Below, in pieces: positions 15,592-24,237 of a stretch of DNA of 64,000 nucleotides. The stretch comes from Thiomicrospira sp. ALE5 (GTDB lineage: Bacteria > Pseudomonadota > Gammaproteobacteria > Thiomicrospirales > Thiomicrospiraceae), in contig NZ_FOYY01000003.1 in assembly GCF_900112445.1 (NCBI RefSeq), positions 755,960 through 819,959 on the forward strand, in the 5' to 3' direction. The position numbers were made by a program, and so were the translations under genes. The notes under the pieces were generated by a model. It saw only the letters and a program-made list of their open reading frames with translations. It was not told the DNA's origin and made no database searches. Position 1 is the first letter of the stretch, and each line of letters opens with the position of its first letter.

Positions 15592-17987
15592 AATGCTTTA
15601 CATGCCCTGTCATCACCGGCTGTACAAGATTTTCGCATCCAATTACCTGCTTCCGCATAATTTTGCTCAACCCCCCAGCCATTTTTGTACATTATTCCGA
15701 GCTCATACTGAGCATATGCATACCCCTGCTCTGCAGCCTTACGGAACCACTTAACGGCTTCTTGATAATCTTTAGGAACGCCTTCGCCTTTTATATATCT
15801 CCAAGCTAAAGTATGTTGAGCCGAAGCATACCCCTGCTCTGCAGCCTTACGGAACCACTTAACGGCTTCTTGATAATCTTTAGGAACGCCTTCGCCTTTT
15901 ATATATCTCCAACCTAAATTGTTTTGTGCAATTTCATAACCTTGTTCAGCTGCTTTTCTGTACCACTTAACGGCTTCTTGATAATTTTTAGGAACGCCTT
16001 CGCCTTTTCTATACAGAACACCTAAATCGTTTTGTGCTTCTGCATGTCCTTGCTCAGCAGCTTTTCTGAACCAACCCGCTGCTTTTTGATAGTCTTTACT
16101 GCGTTTGTTTCGTCCGAAATAGTAAATTTTGGCAACTTCATATTGCGCCCTTTTATGACCTAACTCAGCAGCTTTTAAGTACATCTCAAATTGTTGATAG
16201 CTATCTCGCTTGGCTAGGATAGCTCGTCCAAAGTAAAAATTTGGATCTTGCTTTTGCTTTTCTTTTTCAATGACTTGTTTTGCTATCTCTTGAAACTTCT
16301 GCTTTTCTTTTCTTTCATTTGCATCCATGATTGAGGATATTATGCTTCCCATAACAATTAGAGCAGCAATCAACCCAACTCCAATAAAAAAGTCTTTTCG
16401 ATCTTTCTCTGTTTTACGTTCGCGCTCAACTTTTTGATAAAGCTCCGCAAGTTTGTCGGTGGCTTGTGAAGCAAACTTGCCATTTGGGTGTTTTTCCAAG
16501 TAGTCTAAATACGCTTCTTCAGTGTTTTCGGTGGTTGCCCTTTTCCATTCTCTTTCATCTTTGGCATCCATTTCATTCGCTTTAAATTTTGCTTCGGCTT
16601 TCTGCAAAGCTTTAATTTTTTGTTCTGCAATATCTCGATAATGGCTTTTAGGATATTGTTTTAAAAATTTTTTGAATGCTGCTAAGGTGGCTTGATTCAG
16701 AGCCTCATTCCAAGCTTGCTTTTCCTCTTCTTTGAGTTCTTTTTCTATCTGCTCTTGTGCTTCTTTTCTAAGGGCAGCTAGATTTTGCTGCGCCTCTTTT
16801 AGGTAAGTCCCTTTTGGATACTTTGATAGGTAGTGCTGATAGGCTTCTATGCTGTTTTGATCAATAACTTGAATCCAATATTCATCTTCTTGTTTTTTGT
16901 ATTGTATGGCTTCAAGATTTTCTTCAGCTTGCTTAATTAAATTGTCTGCGTTACTAAGTTCTCGATTGATGCTGTTTAGAAACGCCTTAAAAATTTCTTC
17001 TGTACCGATACTGCATGCTTTATTAAAAGCCTCAATCAGCTCGATTTCTTCGATAGATGTTTTGGCTTCTTCACTAAATCGGCTTTGTGGATAACGCTCT
17101 AAGAAATCATTAAACGCTTTAATGCTATATTCGTTTTTACTGACTTGCCAACTATTTTCTTCTTCAGTTAACGCTTGTTCTATTTTCTCTATGGTTTGTT
17201 CGGCATCGGTTTTAAACAAACCATCTGGGTAGAGTGAAAGGTATTCTTTAAACCGCCCTAACTCATCATTATCGCTTAAGTTTTGCCAATACTCGATTTC
17301 TTCAATGCAACTTGTTGCTTGCTGTTTGAATTTAATCGCCATGGGATTTGCCATGTAGTTGTTAAAAGCGTCTACAGTTTTTGAACTTAGGGCTTGCTCC
17401 CATAAATGCTGATCGGCTTCAAGGGCTTGTAAGGCTTGATTAGCTTGTTCTTGGTGGACACCGGATGTATGTTCTGAAAGATAGTCTTGATAAGATTGTA
17501 ACGTGTCCACTTTTTTGGCGTGCTGCCAATCCGCTTTTTCTTTTTTAATGTCTTGTATCGCTTGATTAGCTTGTTGAGTGTATTTGCCATTCGGGTAAGC
17601 CTTTAGGTAGGCTTGATAAGACGATTCAAGATTTTTCTTTTGGGCTTTATTCCAAGCATCTAAATCTTCTTTTAACGCTTGAATACGGTTATTGGCTTCC
17701 TCTTCAAATAAACCATTGGGGTATTGGCGAAGATATTCTTCGACTTTGTTAATGGTTTCTTGTTCAATGGTATCATCCCAAAACTCTATTTGGCGTATTT
17801 CTTCATTGGCTTGCTCAAGGTAATCACCATCTGGAAAGTCTTCTATATACTTTTTCCTGGATGGAATGGATCTATTATGGGAGGCTTTATTCCAAGCAGC
17901 CGTGTCATGGGATTTAAAAATTGAGTCTAAATAGCCTGAAAAAGAGCCTTGATTGTTAATTTTCTGAAAGTTCTTTAGTTTAATCAT
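15588..17987 (-). CDS. Membrane-spanning repeat protein: N-terminal helical repeats, TM helix, C-terminal Sel1 repeats
   Basis: 799 residues. The first 520 or so hold about ten repeats of roughly 50 residues with the pattern W-x-A ... Y-x-x-YL-x-x-YP-x-G-x-Y ... A, resembling the TPR-like repeats of YbgF/BamD-type proteins. A single membrane helix follows at about 530-552, preceded by a very basic stretch, which predicts a cytoplasmic N-terminus. The last 225 residues contain about six Sel1 repeats (AAEQGxAxAQxxLGxxYxxGxGVxKxYxxA) that should be periplasmic. The start overlaps the FtsK-like gene by eight bases. It may couple the cytoplasmic ATPase to envelope components, which is an inference from topology and coupling. 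Confidence 0.82.
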   Translation of the reverse strand: MIKLKNFQKINNQGSFSGYLDSIFKSHDTAAWNKASHNRSIPSRKKYIEDFPDGDYLEQANEEIRQIEFWDDTIEQETINKVEEYLRQYPNGLFEEEANNRIQALKEDLDAWNKAQKKNLESSYQAYLKAYPNGKYTQQANQAIQDIKKEKADWQHAKKVDTLQSYQDYLSEHTSGVHQEQANQALQALEADQHLWEQALSSKTVDAFNNYMANPMAIKFKQQATSCIEEIEYWQNLSDNDELGRFKEYLSLYPDGLFKTDAEQTIEKIEQALTEEENSWQVSKNEYSIKAFNDFLERYPQSRFSEEAKTSIEEIELIEAFNKACSIGTEEIFKAFLNSINRELSNADNLIKQAEENLEAIQYKKQEDEYWIQVIDQNSIEAYQHYLSKYPKGTYLKEAQQNLAALRKEAQEQIEKELKEEEKQAWNEALNQATLAAFKKFLKQYPKSHYRDIAEQKIKALQKAEAKFKANEMDAKDEREWKRATTENTEEAYLDYLEKHPNGKFASQATDKLAELYQKVERERKTEKDRKDFFIGVGLIAALIVMGSIISSIMDANERKEKQKFQEIAKQVIEKEKQKQDPNFYFGRAILAKRDSYQQFEMYLKAAELGHKRAQYEVAKIYYFGRNKRSKDYQKAAGWFRKAAEQGHAEAQNDLGVLYRKGEGVPKNYQEAVKWYRKAAEQGYEIAQNNLGWRYIKGEGVPKDYQEAVKWFRKAAEQGYASAQHTLAWRYIKGEGVPKDYQEAVKWFRKAAEQGYAYAQYELGIMYKNGWGVEQNYAEAGNWMRKSCTAGDDRACKAL
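15718..15911. repeat. 108-bp tandem repeat inside the Sel1 region
   Basis: Positions 15718-15803 and 15826-15911 are identical over about 86 bp at an offset of 108 bp, exactly 36 codons, the length of one Sel1 repeat. The neighbouring copies are more diverged, so this is a recent duplication or gene-conversion event. Confidence 0.85.
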
Positions 17988-19776
17988 CGTCTAATCCCTT
18001 TGCCTTATCTTCAGCATTTATTTGAACAGGATCTAATTTCTCCTTTTTAACAAAACCAGCTAAAAATTCTTTATCACCTTGTTGTGAAGTGTGAAGTGAA
18101 TTATTTTTTGAAGGTAAAGGCTGATTGGATTTGACTGATGGCAATGGCTCGTTATCCTTATCGTCCTCAAACTCGGAGGTTGATTTTTCATATATGATAG
18201 GCGTGACTTTTTCATCATCTGAACGGCTTGCTTGTATCTGGTTTACGATTTTTTGTATATCTTTAGGTGGGTCAACTTTACAAAAGATATTGTGATCTTT
18301 TAACCCTGACTGATTATTGTATATAAGTTCAAACTTATTCAGGCGAAGTGGAGCCAGATTGCCCATTGTTAGAATTGCTTCTGCGTCATCCTGTTCAGAC
18401 AATCGATAAGTCATTCGAAGAGGAAACTGTTTTTTTACTTCTCTTAAGTTCTGATTAATCGCGCCGGACAGTGTTTGAGTTGCCAGGATAATATGCACGC
18501 CAAACGCACGGCCTTTTTTTGCCACCTTTTCTAAAAGTGCTTTGAACTTGTCTTGAGTTTTAAATGTTCCAGAAAATAGGGAGTGGACTTCATCGATGAT
18601 TAAGATAACCCGAGGTATCGGCGTATCAGCTACTTTGTTATATTCCGCGATCTTATTGACCTGATCATATTTCGAAAACAGGCGGCTACGTTGTTCCATT
18701 AAATCGACAAAGCTCTCCAGCATTTCTGTGGCGGCATTTAAGTTAGCGTTGTCTAAAAAGATTTTTTCGCAGTTTGGGTGGTTTTTAAAGACTTTAAATT
18801 CAACCCCTTCTTTATAATCCATTAAATAAAGGCGCATCTCTTGAGCGGTATATTCCTCTGCAATGCTAATTATAAGATTATTAAGCAGGGTGCTTTTCCC
18901 TGTCCCGACCATGCCTGTAATCAATGCATTGTAGCTTGACGACTTATCCCCCAAACTGAAATTAATAGTGGTTCTCCCATCAGGTGACTTTCCTATGGGT
19001 ATATTTATAAAGTCTTGAAAATAATTATTTTCATTACTTTTAACTTTATCTCGAAATTGGACCGATAATGTTTCGCGCTCGTCTAGCAAAGGCAGGACTG
19101 ATAAGTCAAAGCGCTTGATTAGCTGGCTTAAATCCTCTAACAGGGTATGATTTTGGTAATCGATATGATCGTCATAAATGGTAATTTGAATAAGTTCTTC
19201 TTGCAGAACCTTGTGCGTGCTATTTGATGGATCGATAATATCCTCATTACCAAAAGCGATAATGTAAATACCTGCATCTTTGGCTTCTTTAATAAAATCA
19301 ATGAATCTTTTTTTGTTAACGTAATTGTCAGGAAAAAATTCAATATTAATCAGTACTAACTGATATGGAAATGGATGCTCTGTTGCCTTATTAAATTCAT
19401 TTAATGTTGGAAGAGTTGGCGATAAAATTTTGTGATGTCTTTCTAATGCCATGTCTTCCAATTGTTGGAAGGCTTGGTCTGCTTGTTTGCTATTAAGTGC
19501 TATTTTATACACTCCATCACTTTGTAAGTCGGCTAAATAGGGGAACCTTTTTCGGTAACTAAAATCAAATACGTCAATTTTCAGCTGTTCCGGTTGAAGA
19601 GTATTCAATAAATGCAAAGCACAACTTTCAATTAAATTATTCGCCTCGTTTTCATTGCTTTCATCCGTTTTGATAAATAAGCCGCCACTCTGGGCAGGCA
19701 CAATAAACATTGACTCAAAAATCTTATTCTTTAGTTGACCAACTGGAAAGCCTATCGGAAATGTTTTTTGTGTCAT
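17980..19776 (-). CDS. Soluble FtsK/SpoIIIE (EssC/EccC-like) ATPase
   Basis: About 598 residues from the ATG at 19776, chosen for the AAAAGGG upstream; a longer frame to 19797 lacks a good site. The first 240 residues form a diverged alpha/beta domain. The motor then begins with IPIGKSPDGRTTINF, followed by Walker A GMVGTGKST and Walker B VILIIDEVHS. ILATQTLSGAINQNLREVKK is the FtsK-type RecA-fold segment. No membrane helix is present, unlike chromosomal FtsK or EccC. An acidic low-complexity tail of about 100 residues ends LDDD. It is coupled to the repeat protein downstream. It probably moves protein or DNA substrates for the adjacent envelope machine. Confidence 0.88.
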   Translation of the reverse strand: MTQKTFPIGFPVGQLKNKIFESMFIVPAQSGGLFIKTDESNENEANNLIESCALHLLNTLQPEQLKIDVFDFSYRKRFPYLADLQSDGVYKIALNSKQADQAFQQLEDMALERHHKILSPTLPTLNEFNKATEHPFPYQLVLINIEFFPDNYVNKKRFIDFIKEAKDAGIYIIAFGNEDIIDPSNSTHKVLQEELIQITIYDDHIDYQNHTLLEDLSQLIKRFDLSVLPLLDERETLSVQFRDKVKSNENNYFQDFINIPIGKSPDGRTTINFSLGDKSSSYNALITGMVGTGKSTLLNNLIISIAEEYTAQEMRLYLMDYKEGVEFKVFKNHPNCEKIFLDNANLNAATEMLESFVDLMEQRSRLFSKYDQVNKIAEYNKVADTPIPRVILIIDEVHSLFSGTFKTQDKFKALLEKVAKKGRAFGVHIILATQTLSGAINQNLREVKKQFPLRMTYRLSEQDDAEAILTMGNLAPLRLNKFELIYNNQSGLKDHNIFCKVDPPKDIQKIVNQIQASRSDDEKVTPIIYEKSTSEFEDDKDNEPLPSVKSNQPLPSKNNSLHTSQQGDKEFLAGFVKKEKLDPVQINAEDKAKGLDDD

Positions 19777-19830
19777 TGAAACCCTTTTGTTTTTCATTTT
19801 TTTATTTCGTTAAAAATTATAGCTTACCCA

Positions 19831-20274
19831 TTAATGTGCAAAACTTGGTTCTTGAGGTTGGTTGTTTTTTCGTACCTCCCAATGTAAAACAGGGCCGGTA
19901 ACAATGCCGGTTGCCCCGGTTTTGGCAATCACTTGTCCTGACTTAACCTTTTGGCCTACTTCAACTAAACTGTTTTGCAGGTGAAGGTAAAGGGTTTCGT
20001 AGCTGTTTTTGTGAGACATCACAATATATTGGCCAGCTGAATGGCTTTGCGAAACGATTTTAATTACACCATCAGCAGGTGCAAACACTTCTGATCCCAC
20101 TGGCACGGCAAAATCAATGCCGTTGTGTGATGGTTTGCGCTCCTGATTATAAGGTGCGCTGATGTTTGAGCAGTCGGTTAAAGGGCAATTAAAATCCACT
20201 GCTTGTGCCGATAAGCTCAAAGCAGTTAATACTGTGATGGTAGAGATTTTTGCAAATGACAGTCGGTTTAGCAT
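19831..20274 (-). CDS. LytM/M23-type periplasmic protein with substituted catalytic His
   Basis: 147 residues from the ATG at 20274 behind GAGGG; a 24-residue longer frame exists but would bury the signal peptide. Signal peptide about 1-25 ends AQA. The M23 fold shows HNGIDFAVP (metal ligands His50 and Asp54) and LYLHLQ. The usual HxH motif reads V129-L130-H131: the zinc ligand His131 is kept but the catalytic first His is Val. It may therefore be inactive, like division-associated LytM factors such as EnvC that activate amidases. It follows the TPR gene and precedes the FtsK-like ATPase. Confidence 0.8.
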   Translation of the reverse strand: MLNRLSFAKISTITVLTALSLSAQAVDFNCPLTDCSNISAPYNQERKPSHNGIDFAVPVGSEVFAPADGVIKIVSQSHSAGQYIVMSHKNSYETLYLHLQNSLVEVGQKVKSGQVIAKTGATGIVTGPVLHWEVRKNNQPQEPSFAH

Positions 20275-20326
20275 AACGATTCCCTCGTAAATAGATGGCC
20301 CAATCTTTGTTTCCACATCGATTAAT

Positions 20327-21505
20327 TTAGGGGTACTCATATCCATAGCGTAAATTTCTTTTAAATATGGGTATATTTTGTTGCTGATATTGCGCGATTA
20401 ACTGTTCAGCCTTTTGATATTTCCCTTGTCGAAATAACATTTTAAGCTCTTCTTCTAAAACTTTTGCATAGTGATCATGTTTTTTTCCAAGCAAAGATTC
20501 TGTTGTTTTGGCCGCTTGGCTATAGAGGGATTCTGCTTTGTCAAATTGCTCCAAACCTCGGTAAATATTGGCCAATTGCACTTGTCTTTCTGCAATGACT
20601 AATTGTTTACCGGGCGAATTTTGTTCTGTTTGGGCTTGATGGTGTTTAAGCGATTCTGTTGATAAAGGAAGTGCTAAATCAAACTTTGCCTGTTTAATTA
20701 ATATTGCCGCTTGCAGATAAGCGATATCAGCTTGTAACATCGGATCGTTAATTTTTTTGCTTTGTAAATAAGCGTCCTTTAAATGTGCTTCACTACGCAG
20801 ATCATCACCTTGTTTAAATGCCATCTGTGCTATTTTAAAATGCAATTTTGCGGTATTTAATCCTTTTGATAGTTTTTGCATTGAATCAAGACTGTGCTGC
20901 AGCGCTTGTTCCGCTTGTTTGTATTGGCCCAACATTTGATAAACACTGGCGATTTGTTGATAGTGCAATAGTGCTTGGGCAGGATCATATAGTGTTTTTT
21001 GTTCTTCTTTAAGTAACTTTAATGCCATACTCAGCTGATTGGCATCAATCGAAGAATTGATTGCCAAGGTGAGAAGGCTTTCTTCATCATGCGTTGGAAG
21101 ATCAAGTAAGTGATTCACGCGATGAGCACTCAAGTAATAATGGCTAGCTAAGTGAAATTCGCCTTCTTTACTTAATTCTTCTGCTTTGGATAAAAGTTGA
21201 TCTACAATCTGATCCTTCCCGATGGACTTAATCAATGATGCATAGTAACTTAAGTCATTTGGCACACGCTCAAAACAGGTTGCAACACGTACTTGGTCGT
21301 CAAGGTTTAGTTGCTCGGTTACAAAGATTTTAAAAGAGCGATTGTGAGAATTGATTTTATTAAAGTACATCATGCTATGCGCACATTTATTTTCGGCAAA
21401 ATGCGCTCTAGCTTTTAACAAATCAGAGTTATTAGCGGATACGATATGAGGCATATAGGTCATCACCAGCAAAACAGTCATAAAGGTTGTTTTCATAGAA
21501 GTCAT
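20327..21505 (-). CDS. Secreted TPR-repeat protein
   Basis: 392 residues with a signal peptide (hydrophobic FMTVLLVMTYMPHIVSA, likely cleavage near residue 24). The rest is helical, with several tetratricopeptide repeats between about 180 and 375 (YQMLGQYKQAEQALQHSL and YRGLEQFDKAESLYSQAA are the clearest). No lipobox Cys follows the signal. It should be a periplasmic scaffold. It lies between the short DUF1566 gene and the LytM-like gene, with spacings of 5 and 52 bp, as part of the island operon. Confidence 0.75.
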   Translation of the reverse strand: MTSMKTTFMTVLLVMTYMPHIVSANNSDLLKARAHFAENKCAHSMMYFNKINSHNRSFKIFVTEQLNLDDQVRVATCFERVPNDLSYYASLIKSIGKDQIVDQLLSKAEELSKEGEFHLASHYYLSAHRVNHLLDLPTHDEESLLTLAINSSIDANQLSMALKLLKEEQKTLYDPAQALLHYQQIASVYQMLGQYKQAEQALQHSLDSMQKLSKGLNTAKLHFKIAQMAFKQGDDLRSEAHLKDAYLQSKKINDPMLQADIAYLQAAILIKQAKFDLALPLSTESLKHHQAQTEQNSPGKQLVIAERQVQLANIYRGLEQFDKAESLYSQAAKTTESLLGKKHDHYAKVLEEELKMLFRQGKYQKAEQLIAQYQQQNIPIFKRNLRYGYEYP

Positions 21506-21510
21506 TTCAA

Positions 21511-21912
21511 TTACCTCAGTTTATTTAAAGAGCATATTATTAAGATAGGCATCTTGTGATTAATGCCGCCTAAACACTTTTGGCCACTGTCAAAATCAAA
21601 ACCGTAATGCATCGCTAAATCCGGATGCTTTTGATTGCTTCGAAAGCAATGTCCATCTGTTAATCCATTCGGTTCTAGTCCACTCGTATAGAGCGCCCTA
21701 AGTTCTTCAATGGTAGGCAACCGCCATGTATCGAGGTTATTAAGCCTAGCTTGGTTGACTGTATGAATCTTATTTACCGCTTCATCGTAAGTGAATAAAT
21801 GCGCTTCTATTTTAGATACGATCTGGTCTTTAAAGGGGTGACTGCCCGCCCATATAAAAGAGTTATCATTATTTTGATGCTCACCCAGCATCCACTCATC
21901 TGTATTTTTCAT
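21511..21912 (-). CDS. Short DUF1566 (Lcl C-terminal-like) protein
   Basis: 133 residues. Residues 30-80 contain the DUF1566 pattern: an aromatic/Gly N-terminal strand, FTYDEAVNKI and the diagnostic WRLPTIEELRALY. No signal peptide is visible. The C-terminus (GGINHKMPILIICSLNKLR) lacks the usual final strands of the family, so the gene may be truncated by a frameshift. It has a good AGGA site 18 bp after the FtsZ-like gene. A second DUF1566 protein, fused to a peptidoglycan-binding domain, is encoded at 24677-25594. Confidence 0.65.
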   Translation of the reverse strand: MKNTDEWMLGEHQNNDNSFIWAGSHPFKDQIVSKIEAHLFTYDEAVNKIHTVNQARLNNLDTWRLPTIEELRALYTSGLEPNGLTDGHCFRSNQKHPDLAMHYGFDFDSGQKCLGGINHKMPILIICSLNKLR

Positions 21913-21929
21913 ATTAATTCCTGGGAAGC

Positions 21930-23207
21930 TTAATCTTTAACAATATCACCAAACCAGCATGGCCAAGGTATGTCAGGTAAATTAAATTCAATTTTCAAAC
22001 TGGTCCAATCCTGTTTGGTTTTACTTATTCGTTCTGCCATTTGCAGTGGAGATGTGTGACTAAACTGCCACATCTTTTTTTCTTCTTCTTCAAATGTAGA
22101 AATTAACTTTTTAATACTTATTAATCTGAGTTTTTTTAGCTTGATAATAACTCGTTGTTTTTCAGAATAATCGAGTGAAATAGAGCCTTGTAAAAGTTTA
22201 AAAAAATAGGCTGCATCGACTTTTACACCTAGCATAAAAAATCGGTTTAGATATTCGGTATCTTTTTCATTCAATTTAATTTTTTGCGGCACCACTTCCC
22301 AAAAAGGCATTTCGGCGAGATTATTATCTGGCGATGACTGACTTTTTCCACTCTCAATAGCAGAAAATCTTTGTTGACCATAGCTGATGACCAAAGTCAC
22401 GCGAAAACCTTGTTCAAAAGAGTTATCTTTTCCGACTGAAAACCGCGGTTCGTTGCTTAACCCCCAGCCTAACGTTTTTGCAAAGAGAGGGTGTTGGATA
22501 AGAGAATTTTTACCGACAACAATTTGCACTAAACAATTTTTCCACTCGCTTAAAGGTTTTAGCTTGTTAAAAAAGTCGATTGGATTTGAAAAGAAGTCGG
22601 CAATATTGTGATCAGAAAATTCGGCAGTGATAATGTCATCGATCCCAAAATCGGTTGCAAAATTTTTGAGGTCGGCATTGTCCAATCTCACAGGCATATT
22701 GACATGGTCTGGCATATTAACTAGGTTTTCAATTGCCGAAATTGGCTGCCAAATTTGATCAGCAAGTGTTTTATAAGCTTGTTTCAAACTGGATATTTTT
22801 TTGTTGATTGGTAAACGGTAATGCATTAGTCCATCAACTTTTATCTGACAAAAAGCCTTAGAGTGTTCTTCTGCCGCCTTTATTAACGAGTCTCCTTCTG
22901 CCCAAAAAGGCCATATTAGATGAACAAACACTAAGCCTGAGCGTTTTTTAATCGCTTTGATAACTGAAATAAAACTCTCATCAGTAGACAGATCAAGGTA
23001 ATCAGGTTTGTAAACAAGGTGTAAAACTTCTTCACGGCCTAAATAGTTGACCAATTCAAAGAGATTATTGACCCGTTTAACCTGTGATAACTGATGTGCG
23101 CCATCACTTCGACTCCACACTACTGAATTCAGCTGAAGGTCTGGAGCGATTGATAGCATGTCAGCTAGGATGTTTTTTGCTGTAGGGCCAATTGCTAGTA
23201 ATTTCAT
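21930..23207 (-). CDS. Degenerate tubulin/FtsZ-like protein
   Basis: 425 residues. The first 278 follow the FtsZ fold by order of segments. LLAIGPTAKNILADML stands where FtsZ has the glycine-rich T1 loop. GLVFVHLIWPFWAEGDSLIK matches the strand and loop ending KPFxFEG. ISSLKQAYKTLADQIWQPI matches the H7 core helix, WKNCLVQIVVGKN the strand VLVNITAG, and GFRVTLVISYG the final strand. The tubulin signature GGGTGTG is absent (YKPDYLDLSTD occupies that place), so GTP hydrolysis is unlikely. Residues 280-425 are an unrecognised extension. The assignment rests on manual alignment and is good but not certain. Confidence 0.6.
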   Translation of the reverse strand: MKLLAIGPTAKNILADMLSIAPDLQLNSVVWSRSDGAHQLSQVKRVNNLFELVNYLGREEVLHLVYKPDYLDLSTDESFISVIKAIKKRSGLVFVHLIWPFWAEGDSLIKAAEEHSKAFCQIKVDGLMHYRLPINKKISSLKQAYKTLADQIWQPISAIENLVNMPDHVNMPVRLDNADLKNFATDFGIDDIITAEFSDHNIADFFSNPIDFFNKLKPLSEWKNCLVQIVVGKNSLIQHPLFAKTLGWGLSNEPRFSVGKDNSFEQGFRVTLVISYGQQRFSAIESGKSQSSPDNNLAEMPFWEVVPQKIKLNEKDTEYLNRFFMLGVKVDAAYFFKLLQGSISLDYSEKQRVIIKLKKLRLISIKKLISTFEEEEKKMWQFSHTSPLQMAERISKTKQDWTSLKIEFNLPDIPWPCWFGDIVKD

Positions 23208-23216
23208 AACAAAATA

Positions 23217-23462
23217 TTACCAATCCAAAGCAGGGCCAAGTAAGCCTGGAGATTCAGGAAGACCTAACGCATCAACAATCTCCCATGGCCCGTTTTGCAA
23301 ATTAAAGATACTCAGCATTTCAAAATCGACCACTGCGGGCATAAACTTTGTTTTAGCCTCACTGACATCGGCATAATAGTCCATACGTGAATAGAAATAC
23401 TTAACGATCGGCTTATTGTGTATTTCACTAAGCCAAGACATTCTGTATATTTTAACTTCCAT
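23217..23462 (-). CDS. Small protein of unknown function in the island operon
   Basis: 81 residues from the ATG at 23462, six bases after GAGG; the longer frame begins at TTG. No membrane segment or known motif was seen. The sequence is rich in aromatic residues near the middle (YFYSRMDYYADV) and ends in a Pro/Gly-rich tail. The stop is seven bases before the FtsZ-like ATG, so the two are almost certainly co-translated and the product may be its partner. Confidence 0.6.
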   Translation of the reverse strand: MEVKIYRMSWLSEIHNKPIVKYFYSRMDYYADVSEAKTKFMPAVVDFEMLSIFNLQNGPWEIVDALGLPESPGLLGPALDW

Positions 23463-23496
23463 AACCAACCTCTATTTTAAGGAGTTTCTAAGCCTG

Positions 23497-23682
23497 TCAG
23501 ATAGAAAACTCATTCACTGGCTTATTATCGAAGCTGGTACGTAGTTCATTATTGTAATTTTTAATACCTCGCAGTGTTAGACCACCCGTTTTTGAGCTAC
23601 TACTGAAATAAACGTCCTTACCTGAAACAGAGATGTGGTAAGTTTTATCGCCGCAGCGAACTGATGTTGCAAAAATTGCCAT
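23497..23682 (-). CDS. Small beta-rich protein of unknown function
   Basis: 61 residues with a strong AGGAG seven bases before the ATG. The sequence alternates polar and hydrophobic residues (KTYHISVSGKDVYFSSSS), which suggests a small beta-sheet domain. No family recognised. It lies 34 bp before the next island gene on the same strand. Confidence 0.6.
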   Translation of the reverse strand: MAIFATSVRCGDKTYHISVSGKDVYFSSSSKTGGLTLRGIKNYNNELRTSFDNKPVNEFSI

Positions 23683-23709
23683 GAATTAACTCCTATTGTT
23701 AGTCATATT

Positions 23710-24091
23710 TTAAAGATCATTAATCGAAATGCCATAGCCCCACGAACGGATGCCGTTCCAAGCAATCAGGTAAACCGAAGCCATGTACAGCATGCTCAAA
23801 GTCAAAGAGAAACTGCCTGATTCTGCCATTATTAAAGGCGTAATCACTCCTACCATTGGTAGAACCAAATAAAGGAAAAACGGGCGTCCGATAATTTTTA
23901 TAACCAAAAAACCGCTGACAAACAAACTAGCTAGCAATGTAGATTACAAACGACTCAATCCCCGAGAGCCCACCAAAGTTAGCGACAAACTTTGTTGATA
24001 AGAGTAATAAAATCCCTGCCACCCCAAGTAAAACTCGATAAAATAAGAAAACAGGGTTTAGATAATTAGTTGCAAATTCTTTAAAGTCCAT
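23710..24091 (-). pseudogene. Small integral membrane protein interrupted by a CTAG duplication
   Basis: A frame with a strong AAGGA site starts at the ATG at 24091. It runs for about 54 residues with one membrane helix (YRVLLGVAGILLLLSTKFVA) and stops at TAG. A second frame carries on at once for about 75 residues with two more helices. The junction contains CTAGCTAG (23927-23934). Deleting one CTAG would give one continuous protein of about 125 residues reading SFVIYIASLFVSGF across the join. This is either a recent inactivation or a reversible switch. Function unknown; three to four predicted membrane helices. Confidence 0.6.
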
Positions 24092-24174
24092 TTAATTTCC
24101 TTTGGATTTTTTATTTTTTCTAAGCTCATCAGTAATGCCCAAGATAATAGCTGCTGTTTCCAAGACTCTGACAT
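24058..24174 (-). CDS. Possible 38-residue protein
   Basis: An ATG at 24174 lies nine bases after a perfect GGAGG. The frame gives a short peptide beginning MSESWKQQLLSWALLMSLEK and overlaps the start of the membrane gene by 34 bases. The same frame is open further upstream (CYVFYGYTLWRSGGKDL), so it may be the C-terminal remnant of a longer lost gene rather than a true small protein. Confidence 0.35.
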   Translation of the reverse strand: MSESWKQQLLSWALLMSLEKIKNPKEIKWTLKNLQLII

Positions 24175-24237
24175 TAAATCTTTTCCTCCACTACGCCACA
24201 GCGTGTAACCATAAAAAACATAGCAACTAGGACTACT

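Noticed and set aside
14658-19776. A canonical type VII secretion system
   Set aside because: The WxG motif, the EccB/EccD/EccE or EsaA/EssA/EssB membrane proteins and a membrane-anchored ATPase are absent; only the ATPase type and hairpin size match.
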